The position numbers were made by a program, and so were the translations under genes. Below are positions 1 to 5,620 of a DNA stretch of 8,069 bases, piece after piece; positions within the stretch are counted from its first letter, which is position 1; every line of letters starts with the position of its first letter. The DNA comes from an uncultured Solirubrobacterales bacterium (GTDB lineage Bacteria > Actinomycetota > Thermoleophilia > Solirubrobacterales > Solirubrobacteraceae): positions 1 through 8,069 of the forward strand of contig CALJKH010000172.1 in the NCBI GenBank assembly GCA_937973575.1. The letters run 5' to 3'. The notes under the pieces are model-generated. The model was not told where the DNA came from. It was given only the letters and a program-made list of their open reading frames with translations, and did not search any database.

Positions 1-751
1 CGCTGATCAAGCCGCAGATTGCTGCACGGCCACCGATGTTCATGCGGCCAAAGACTGCCTCCATGATTTCGCCGCCAACGTTCTCGAAGTTGCAGTCGAC
101 TCTGTCTGGGGTTGCAGCCTTCAGCTGCTCATGGAAGTCAGCTGCCTTGTAGTCGACAGCTGCGTCGAAGCCGAGCTCGTCAACAAGCCATGCGCACTTC
201 TCAGGCCCGCCAGCGATACCAACGACGCGAGCACCGAGGATCTTGCAGATCTGGCCTGCGACGCTTCCGACAGCACCAGCGGCGGCTGAGATAACAACTG
301 TCTCCCCTGCCTGGACATTGAGGACATCGGTTACACCAAAGTAGGCCGTAAGTCCTGTCATCCCGAGTGCACCAAGGAAGGCGCTGTCAGGCACGCCAAG
401 GTCAGCTGGAAGTGGAGTCAGTGGCATTGAGTCAGAGGCGACGATGTAGTCCTGCCAGCCGGTAAATCCGTTGACGAGCTGACCTACTTCGTAGTTAGGG
501 CTCTTGGACTCAACAACTCGGCCGACTCCACCAGCGCGCATTACCTCACCAATCTGGACTGGCGGCAGGTAGCCCGGCTGGTCAGTCATCCAAACGCGGT
601 TGGTTGGATCGAGCGAAATGTAGGTCGTGCGGATCAGAGCCTCGCCATCTGAAATCTCTGGAACGGCTTCCTCAACAAGGTCAAAGTCGGAGTTCTTGAC
701 AAGGCCCTCTGGACGGGTCTTGAGCAGCAGGCGGCGGTTTACTTCTGACAT
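1..751 (-). CDS. NADP-dependent oxidoreductase, MDR superfamily (CurA / prostaglandin reductase-like), 3' end cut by window edge
   Basis: This is the N-terminal 250 residues of a zinc-independent medium-chain dehydrogenase/reductase, a cytosolic enzyme family that reduces the double bond of alpha,beta-unsaturated ketones or aldehydes with NADPH. The N-terminal GroES-like domain carries LDPTNRVWM (residues 47-55), the counterpart of the LDPxxRxxM signature of the leukotriene B4 12-hydroxydehydrogenase/CurA subfamily. The Rossmann dinucleotide loop AAAGAVGS lies at 156-163, followed by VVGIAGGPEKC. No structural-zinc cysteine cluster is seen. Family members are about 330-345 residues, so roughly 90 are missing beyond base 1. 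The ATG at 751 is preceded by AGGAGA (757-762, 5 nt spacing). The gap to the upstream sirtuin is only 41 bp with no obvious promoter, so it is probably the third gene of a padR-sirtuin-oxidoreductase transcript. The family assignment is firm; the substrate is unknown. Confidence 0.9.
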   Translation of the reverse strand, partial: MSEVNRRLLLKTRPEGLVKNSDFDLVEEAVPEISDGEALIRTTYISLDPTNRVWMTDQPGYLPPVQIGEVMRAGGVGRVVESKSPNYEVGQLVNGFTGWQDYIVASDSMPLTPLPADLGVPDSAFLGALGMTGLTAYFGVTDVLNVQAGETVVISAAAGAVGSVAGQICKILGARVVGIAGGPEKCAWLVDELGFDAAVDYKAADFHEQLKAATPDRVDCNFENVGGEIMEAVFGRMNIGGRAAICGLIS

Positions 752-792
752 ATCTCTCTCCTGATTGTTGAGGCTGGTTTGAGGGAGCCTAC

Positions 793-1548
793 CTAGGCGG
801 CGTCAATGGCAGCCAGCAGCGCTTCAAGCTCATCGACTACATCACCGTCAAAGCGGAAGTCAGCCATTGAGTCGACTGGAGTTGGCCCTTGGGTGAAAAT
901 CGCAATGGTCCCCCCAGCCTGCTTGGTCATCACCGGCAGCCCAGCAGCCGGTTGCACTTCAAGAGAGGAACCAATGCAGAGGATCACGTCAGCCATGGTC
1001 GCAAGCTCAACTGCTCTGCGCAGCGGCTTCTCAGGCAGCATTTCGCCGAACAGAACAACCCCTGGTCGGATCATGTCCCCACAGAGGCAGCGGGGAATTC
1101 CATCGGCTGAGGTTGCAGCTAGCTCACGAACTTCGTCAAGCCCAACCGGCGCCGAGCAGCTGACACAGTAGGAAGTCTGGATCGACCCGTGGAGCTCGAC
1201 AAGCTCCTGCGTACCAGCAGCAAAGTGGAGTCTGTCCACGTTCTGGGTGATCACGCCACTGATGGTGCCGCTGCGCTCAAGCTCAACGAGGACCTCATGG
1301 GCGCGGTTCGGCTTGATCCCGCCGAGGCTTGCGAATCGCTCCGCGTAGAAAGCCCAGAACGTCTCTGGCTCGTCACGCAATACATCAATGTGCGCGACTG
1401 CCATTGGATTGACGTTGGCCCACATTCCAGTACCGGGGCTACGAAAATCTGGGATGCCCGACGGGGTCGAAATTCCAGCCCCCGTCAACACGGCTACTGA
1501 ATCGGCCGCCTTGATCTTTCCTGCCAGCTCTTCGAGCGTGCCGCTCAT
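793..1548 (-). CDS. Sir2-family NAD-dependent protein deacylase (sirtuin)
   Basis: This is a 251-residue sirtuin, which removes acetyl or other acyl groups from lysines while consuming NAD+ and releasing nicotinamide and O-acyl-ADP-ribose. All core motifs are present: GAGIS (23-27), GIPDFR (31-36), TQNVD (101-105), catalytic His120 in ELHGS, FGEMLP (167-172), and GSSLEVQPAAGLP (193-205). Zinc ligands are Cys128/Cys131 and Cys154/Cys156; the second pair is spaced C-x-C rather than the usual C-x2-C. Overall wording (TPSGIPDFR, IRPGVVLFGE, PAAGLP) is closest to the Thermotoga Sir2 type as I remember it. Y68-A-E-R71 sits where class III sirtuins have a Tyr-x-x-Arg acid-acyl pocket, so desuccinylase-like activity is possible but unproven. 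The ATG overlaps the padR stop as ATGA (1545-1548), with AGAGGT at 1558-1563 as ribosome site, implying coupled translation. The length is normal and the gene looks intact. Confidence 0.95.
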   Translation of the reverse strand: MSGTLEELAGKIKAADSVAVLTGAGISTPSGIPDFRSPGTGMWANVNPMAVAHIDVLRDEPETFWAFYAERFASLGGIKPNRAHEVLVELERSGTISGVITQNVDRLHFAAGTQELVELHGSIQTSYCVSCSAPVGLDEVRELAATSADGIPRCLCGDMIRPGVVLFGEMLPEKPLRRAVELATMADVILCIGSSLEVQPAAGLPVMTKQAGGTIAIFTQGPTPVDSMADFRFDGDVVDELEALLAAIDAA

Positions 1549-2021
1549 GCGCCCAAGACCTCTGCCCTGATCCGTTCAATCGCTAAAGCAAGGGAGTCCA
1601 ATCGCGGCCCAAGCTCATCAGCAAGGCGCTCGCGCTCAGTCTGACCCGCTGGCGTGATTGCGTAGAACCGGCGTGACCTGCGCTCAGGGTGCTCCCATGA
1701 GCCCTCCAGGAGCCCGTCGGCCTCAAGTGTGCGAAGCAGCGGGTACATCGTGTTTGGGTTGGCAGCGACGACGCCACCGGTCAACTCGGAGACTCTGTCG
1801 ATCAGCTGGTTGCCATAGGAAGGCCCAGCAGCCACCTCGTGCAGTACTAGAAGGGAAAGAAGCCCGGCCTTTCGCAGTTCCCCAACCAGCGGGTCAGTCC
1901 CGCCAGGAGCGGCCTTACGACCTTTGCCACCCGTCGGGGCATCGACTGCTTCAGCAGCGGATTGGTCTGCGGCGACAGCTGCCGCCGCGGCCTTTCTTGC
2001 GTTTGCCGATCGCTCAGCCAT
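1545..2021 (-). CDS. PadR-family transcriptional regulator
   Basis: This is a 158-residue winged-helix repressor of the PadR type. The DNA-binding domain spans about residues 44-130 and has the family landmarks: LLVLHEVAAGPSYGNQLIDRVSELTGG (recognition region), NTMYPLLRTLEADGLLEGSWE (helix 3 and wing start) and RRFYAITPAGQ (wing). A short C-terminal helix (131-158) would serve as dimer arm. Unusually, about 42 residues of Ala-, Gly- and Lys-rich low-complexity sequence precede the domain. I chose the ATG at 2021: TAGGAT lies 7 nt upstream and could act either as a leaderless -10 box or, through AGGA, as a ribosome site. An in-frame GTG at 2051 would add MRLGPRRIQF, but it sits at the foot of a strong hairpin and has no ribosome site. 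The gene is translationally coupled to the sirtuin downstream, so it may regulate that operon and itself; the ligand is unknown. Confidence 0.93.
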   Translation of the reverse strand: MAERSANARKAAAAAVAADQSAAEAVDAPTGGKGRKAAPGGTDPLVGELRKAGLLSLLVLHEVAAGPSYGNQLIDRVSELTGGVVAANPNTMYPLLRTLEADGLLEGSWEHPERRSRRFYAITPAGQTERERLADELGPRLDSLALAIERIRAEVLGA

Positions 2022-2028
2022 GAACTGG

Positions 2029-2034
2029 ATCCTA
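2029..2034 (-). promoter_or_regulatory. Putative leaderless -10 element for padR
   Basis: TAGGAT on the minus strand ends 7 nt before the padR ATG at 2021, matching a TANNNT -10 box that would start transcription at or next to the A of the ATG. No TTGACA-like -35 is seen; that area is occupied by the right foot of the hairpin. The core AGGA could equally be a weak Shine-Dalgarno site, so the assignment is ambiguous. Confidence 0.4.
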
Positions 2035-2050
2035 CGCGGCCCAAGACGCA

Positions 2051-2083
2051 CTGCGGCCCCGGGCTCATCACCCGGGGCCGCAG
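2051..2083 (-). terminator. 13-bp perfect inverted repeat, probable terminator of the acyl-CoA dehydrogenase gene
   Basis: The arms CTGCGGCCCCGGG (2051-2063) and CCCGGGGCCGCAG (2071-2083) are perfectly complementary, with the 7-nt loop ctcatca. The structure begins 29 nt after the acyl-CoA dehydrogenase stop codon and lies just before padR, which is where a terminator belongs. In the direction of transcription it is followed by TGCGTCTTGG, so there is no real T-tract. It would be a U-poor hairpin of the kind often seen in high-GC genomes, or else an operator or leader structure for padR. Confidence 0.6.
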
Positions 2084-2112
2084 GCCCATCTCAGTTCTTC
2101 CGCTAGACCGTC

Positions 2113-3279
2113 TTAGACGGCTGCTGGCTCCTCTACGCGACGCGGAAGGAGAGTCTCCTTGGCGATCACGAGGCGCTGGATCTGGGAGGTGCCTTCGTAG
2201 AGCTGCATGATCTTCGCGTCACGCATGATCTTCTCTACTGGGTACTCCTTGATGAAGCCGTAGCCACCGTAGACCTGTACTGCGTCTGTGGCGCACTCCA
2301 TTGCGCTGTCAGCTGCGAAGCGCTTGGCGTGTGAGCTCTCAATCGTGTTGCGACGACCCTGGTCAAGCAGCACTGCCGAGTTCCAAGCACCGAGGCGAGC
2401 AAGGTGAACCTTGGTTGCCATGTCGGCGATCATGAACTGGATTGCCTGGTGCATTGCGATCGGCACACCGAACTGCTGACGCTCTAGTGAGTAAGCGACT
2501 GCGTGGTCCAGAGCTGAGCGGGCAATACCTACTGCCATTGCTGCAACACCTGGACGGGTGCGGTCGAGAGTCATCATCGCGAGCTTGAATCCGCCGTTCT
2601 CCTCACCGAGGAGGTGGTCGGCTGGAATCTCAACGTCGTTGAAGGAGATAGTCGCCGTGTTCGAGGCACGCTGACCCATCTTGTCTTCCTTCTTGTCAAC
2701 GATTACGCCGGCATCACGAGGAACAACGAAGGCGGAGATGCCACGGTGACCCGCGTCCTTGTCCGTCTTGGCGTAGACCGTGTACCAGTCGGCGTATGAG
2801 CCGTTGGTGATGAAGCACTTCTGACCGTTGATGACGTACTTGTCGCCCTGCTTAACGGCAGTGGTGCGCATTGAAGCTACGTCTGAACCAGCGCCTGGTT
2901 CTGTGAGGCCGAAGGAGGCAAGCTTGCCACCCTCGCCGAGACGGGTCAGGTACTCCTTCTTGATTGCCTCAGTACCACCGAGGACAACTGGAGTCATTGC
3001 CAGTCCGTTGCAGGCGATCGAGGTACCGATGCCTGAGCAACCCCAGCCGAACTCCTCTTCGATGATTGCGCCTTCGAGGTAGGAAGCTCCTGGGCCGCCG
3101 TACTGCTCCTCAAGGTGGCTGTTCATCAGACCAAGCTCCCAAGCCTTCTTGAGTACTTCCTCAGGCCAAGCTCCGTCCTTGTCGTACTCATGCGCAACTG
3201 GACGCATTGTGTTTTCCGCGAAGTCATGAGCCATTTCGCGGAGCATTTGCTGCTCATCAGTGAGAGTGAAATCGACCAT
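2113..3279 (-). CDS. Acyl-CoA dehydrogenase (short/medium-chain type, FAD-dependent)
   Basis: This 388-residue protein has the normal length for the soluble acyl-CoA dehydrogenase family, which catalyses the first step of fatty-acid or branched-chain acyl-CoA beta-oxidation and passes electrons to ETF. Family signature 1 is GLTEPGAGSDVAS (124-136). Signature 2 runs from QVYGGYGF (335-342) through EYPVEKIMRDAKI. The catalytic base is predicted as Glu362 in QLYEGTSQIQR (359-369), the MCAD-type position, not the helix-G position of isovaleryl-CoA dehydrogenases. The chosen ATG at 3279 has GGAGGT at 3290-3295. The reading frame stays open to 3396, but that extension would translate the operator palindrome at 3338-3353 and resembles no family N-terminus. 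It is probably monocistronic, with a palindrome-controlled promoter upstream and a hairpin downstream. Chain-length specificity cannot be read from the sequence. Confidence 0.95.
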   Translation of the reverse strand: MVDFTLTDEQQMLREMAHDFAENTMRPVAHEYDKDGAWPEEVLKKAWELGLMNSHLEEQYGGPGASYLEGAIIEEEFGWGCSGIGTSIACNGLAMTPVVLGGTEAIKKEYLTRLGEGGKLASFGLTEPGAGSDVASMRTTAVKQGDKYVINGQKCFITNGSYADWYTVYAKTDKDAGHRGISAFVVPRDAGVIVDKKEDKMGQRASNTATISFNDVEIPADHLLGEENGGFKLAMMTLDRTRPGVAAMAVGIARSALDHAVAYSLERQQFGVPIAMHQAIQFMIADMATKVHLARLGAWNSAVLLDQGRRNTIESSHAKRFAADSAMECATDAVQVYGGYGFIKEYPVEKIMRDAKIMQLYEGTSQIQRLVIAKETLLPRRVEEPAAV

Positions 3280-3331
3280 CTCTGGTGTTACCTCCGGTGT
3301 GGGGTTTAGGCCTCCAGCGGTTGCGTAGGCC

Positions 3332-3337
3332 AAAATA
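3332..3337 (-). promoter_or_regulatory. Candidate -10 box (TATTTT) for the acyl-CoA dehydrogenase gene
   Basis: TATTTT on the minus strand lies immediately downstream of the 16-bp palindrome and would give a leader of roughly 45 nt before the ATG at 3279. The 17-nt stretch upstream consists almost entirely of the palindrome, so a bound repressor would block the promoter. The hexamer at the -35 distance (AGATTC) is a poor match, so the call is tentative. Confidence 0.35.
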
Positions 3338-3353
3338 TTGACTCGCGAGTCAA
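3338..3353. promoter_or_regulatory. Perfect 16-bp palindromic operator candidate (TetR-type)
   Basis: TTGACTCGCGAGTCAA is a perfect 16-bp palindrome in the 147-bp gap upstream of the acyl-CoA dehydrogenase gene. Its size, symmetry and position next to a candidate -10 box fit a dimeric repressor operator. TetR-family regulators of acyl-CoA metabolism use sites of this general form. TTGACT within it could also serve as a -35. The cognate regulator is not in the window: the only regulator seen is PadR, whose known operators are usually different (ATGT...ACAT types). Confidence 0.6.
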
Positions 3354-3426
3354 CGAATCTTCCCGGAAGAGTACCGGGCCAAGGCGGATGGCTCAAATCT
3401 GAGGTGTGGTGGTTGCGCGCCGTGAT

Positions 3427-4572
3427 TTAGGCGGCGAACCCGAAGAGAACTGCAAACACTGCGTAGAGAGCGATCAGCTGTAGCCCCTCAAACCATGTTG
3501 ACTTGCCGCGACTCGTTGTTGCGGCCGCGACAATCGCCGCCAGCAGGAGCGCAGCAAGCTCATACCCGTTGAAGACGAGTGGCATGGGGTTTGGGCCGAT
3601 GAACAGAGAGCACAGTGCAACTACAGGGGCTACGAAGAGAGCGATCTGCACTGCTGAGCCGACAGAAATGTTGATCGCGAGGCTCATCTGGTCCTTCCAT
3701 GCGACGGCCACAGCAACCCAGTGCTCAGCTGCATTGCCGACGATCGCAACCACGATCGCGCCGATGAAGAACTCGGATGCCCCCAGCGATGAAGTCGCAT
3801 CGTGAAGCGAGCCAACTAGCAGTTCGCTCATCCAGCCAACTAGGGCGCCAGCGACGGCCAGCAGGAGGATGGACTTAGAGGTGGCCCAAGACTTTTGCGA
3901 GTGACCCTGAGCCGGATTGAAAACATCCCGGTGGGTGAAGAGCGAGAAGATCATTCCGGCTACATAGGTGCTGATCAGAATCGCCGCGACGATCCAAGAC
4001 AGAGTCAGAACATCACCCGAATAAACATGCACCTCGTCTGCGACCTTTGGCAGCCCCTGCCCCGTTGGCGAAGCTAGCTCCCATACGGCGGGCAGGACGA
4101 GAGTCGCGACAGCAACGAGAAGCATTCCCGACTGCGCGCCCGCGGCAGTCCTGTTGAACTCCTGCTCAGAGTTGCGCCGCTTCGCGTGGATCCCACCGGC
4201 AAACATTGAAGCTCCGAGGACGAGCAAGACATTGCCTAGAACTGAACCGACCAGCGAAGCCTTGACCAGCTCGGAGTAACCCTGTGACAGTGCGACGAGC
4301 GCGATGATCAGCTCTGGCGCATTACCGAAGGTGACGTTCAGCAGGCCGCCAATCCCTGGGCCGGACCGGGCAGCAAGGTGCTCTGTCGCCCTCCCCATGA
4401 TTCCCGAGCATGGGATTAGGGCGAGTGCAGCGGCGATGAATACTCCAACCTGGGAGCCACCTGAGAGGTCAAGCACGGCAGCGACTGGGATCGCCAAAAG
4501 CAGCGGGATCGTCCACTTGGGAATGATCGCGCTGGGGAGTGCCTCCTCCGATTCGATTTGCTCTTCGCTCAT
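3427..4572 (-). CDS. Ca2+/H+ antiporter, CaCA superfamily (CAX/ChaA-like)
   Basis: This 381-residue integral membrane protein belongs to the calcium/cation exchanger superfamily and would export Ca2+ (or a similar cation) in exchange for protons. The two inverted alpha-repeats are clear: GNAPELIIALVAL (83-95, ion-binding Glu87) and GNAAEHWVAVAV (279-290, Glu283), followed by NISVGSAVQIALFVAPVV (301-318). About ten to eleven hydrophobic segments flank a polar loop near 131-148 and another near 214-233. A short acidic cytosolic N-terminus (SEEQIESEE) precedes the first helix. Spacing and length match the CAX family. I chose ATG at 4572 with AAGGAA at 4581-4586; an upstream in-frame GTG at 4593 has no good ribosome site. 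The start overlaps the stop of the upstream lipoprotein as ATGA (4569-4572), which points to coupled expression. The transported ion is inferred from the family only. Confidence 0.93.
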   Translation of the reverse strand: MSEEQIESEEALPSAIIPKWTIPLLLAIPVAAVLDLSGGSQVGVFIAAALALIPCSGIMGRATEHLAARSGPGIGGLLNVTFGNAPELIIALVALSQGYSELVKASLVGSVLGNVLLVLGASMFAGGIHAKRRNSEQEFNRTAAGAQSGMLLVAVATLVLPAVWELASPTGQGLPKVADEVHVYSGDVLTLSWIVAAILISTYVAGMIFSLFTHRDVFNPAQGHSQKSWATSKSILLLAVAGALVGWMSELLVGSLHDATSSLGASEFFIGAIVVAIVGNAAEHWVAVAVAWKDQMSLAINISVGSAVQIALFVAPVVALCSLFIGPNPMPLVFNGYELAALLLAAIVAAATTSRGKSTWFEGLQLIALYAVFAVLFGFAA

Positions 4573-5582
4573 CCGGTTAGTTCCTTGCTGCACTTCTTCG
4601 CCTCTTCAAGTGACTTCGCCTGCTGCGTGCACTTCTCAAATGCGTTAGCCCCGCCGGACTGGGAATTCGCCCCCGTCCCAAGCGAGCCGCTGACACTGGC
4701 GATCATGTTCGAAAGCTCAGTGAACGGGCGGGCCTTCTGCGGAATGCTAATCGCCTGCTGCTGATTCAAGTCTGAAATGGTGAATGAGAACTCCAGCTTG
4801 GTCTCGCGTTGCCCACCAGTTGGAGCTACATCTACTGTCACATCAAGCCTGCGTAGCGAACCGTCGGACTTGGCTGACCAGACATCGATCTGAGCTTTCT
4901 TTACGGACTTAGCTAGGTCAGCCTTCTGCTGCTTGCTGAGTGAGGGGACATTGAGCAGCCCACCACCAGCGCCGCCAGCAGTGCCAAGCAGAGTCCCAAA
5001 CTGGTCAAGTAGCGCCGCGCCGTCAACATGCGAACGGACATGGATGGCGTCTACTCCCCCGACCTTTTCTTCGCCGACTGTCTCGGGGTTTGCCAGCCAT
5101 TGACCTGGTTGGAAGCCGAGGCGGTCAAGGATCGAGCCTGACTTAGATGCACTGCCACCGAGCCAGCCCTTGCTGAAGGAGGCGAAGACCTGTGGCGGGA
5201 GTGTGTATTGGAGTCCGGCGAGCCCAAGCCACATCTGCTTGCCATCGCTTGTGAAGACAAGATCAACGTGACGGGTGCCGAGGGCCAGCCCGGTCTTCAT
5301 TGAGAATGAGGGAACAGTGCCTTTGCCGTTGCTGCGGAAAGGGCCCTGAAGTGAGAGCTGAAGCTTCCCGTTGGAACCTGTCAGGCCTTGGCCGTCAATC
5401 AGCAGGTGGGCGTCAAGCTGGCCAGATGAGTAGGTGTGGGGCTCGCTGAATGTGCGATGCAGCACGTCCTTTGGGTTGGCGTCGGAGCCGCCACAACCGC
5501 TGATCAGGCCAACTACCGCAGCAAACACGGCCAAACACGCTGATCTCTTGGCTGCACGGCTTCTCTGAGTAGTCCCCTGCAT
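4569..5582 (-). CDS. Secreted lipoprotein, LppX/LolA-like fold suspected
   Basis: This 337-residue protein begins with a basic n-region (QRSRAAKRS), a hydrophobic core (ACLAVFAAVVGLI) and a lipobox ISGC with Cys30 as the lipidation site, so it should be anchored on the outer face of the cytoplasmic membrane. The mature part alternates hydrophobic and polar residues as in beta-sheets and reads like the LppX_LprAFG/LolA-type lipoproteins of actinobacteria, which bind lipids; this is a resemblance, not a proven match. A Gly/Leu-rich stretch (about 195-212) and a C-terminal helix with two Cys 13 positions apart (FEKC...KKC) follow. The ATG at 5582 was chosen because it gives a complete signal peptide. 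The frame stays open to 5741, but that would overlap the divergent gene. No ribosome site is visible; TAGCCT 8 nt upstream suggests a leaderless message. It is coupled by ATGA to the exchanger. Confidence 0.8.
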   Translation of the reverse strand: MQGTTQRSRAAKRSACLAVFAAVVGLISGCGGSDANPKDVLHRTFSEPHTYSSGQLDAHLLIDGQGLTGSNGKLQLSLQGPFRSNGKGTVPSFSMKTGLALGTRHVDLVFTSDGKQMWLGLAGLQYTLPPQVFASFSKGWLGGSASKSGSILDRLGFQPGQWLANPETVGEEKVGGVDAIHVRSHVDGAALLDQFGTLLGTAGGAGGGLLNVPSLSKQQKADLAKSVKKAQIDVWSAKSDGSLRRLDVTVDVAPTGGQRETKLEFSFTISDLNQQQAISIPQKARPFTELSNMIASVSGSLGTGANSQSGGANAFEKCTQQAKSLEEAKKCSKELTG

Positions 5583-5590
5583 CTGGCGCG

Positions 5591-5596
5591 AGGCTA
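5591..5596 (-). promoter_or_regulatory. Putative leaderless -10 element for the lipoprotein gene
   Basis: TAGCCT on the minus strand ends 8 nt before the lipoprotein ATG at 5582. No Shine-Dalgarno sequence lies at a usable distance (the nearest, GAGGT, is about 20 nt away), which favours a transcript that starts at the ATG. No convincing -35 is seen. Confidence 0.4.
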
Positions 5597-5608
5597 GCAG
5601 CGACCTCG

Positions 5609-5614
5609 TAGGAT
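5609..5614 (+). promoter_or_regulatory. Putative leaderless -10 element for the epimerase-like gene
   Basis: TAGGAT ends 6 nt before the ATG at 5621, within the 38-bp gap (5583-5620) shared with the divergent lipoprotein gene. The two predicted -10 boxes are only 12 nt apart on opposite strands, so the two promoters would compete or be co-regulated. AGGA in the same hexamer could instead be a ribosome site. Confidence 0.4.
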
Positions 5615-5620
5615 TGGCCC

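Noticed and set aside
112..327. Short open frames on both strands near the left edge
   Set aside because: They are out-of-frame shadows of the oxidoreductase coding sequence, whose Rossmann motif is read through the same bases.
3362..3378. Hairpin CCCGG-7nt-CCGGG after the exchanger gene as a terminator
   Set aside because: The stem is only 5 bp with no T-tract, 49 nt past the stop; too weak to call.
3280..3396. N-terminal extension of the acyl-CoA dehydrogenase by 39 codons
   Set aside because: It would translate through the operator palindrome and has no family resemblance; the ATG at 3279 has a clear GGAGGT.
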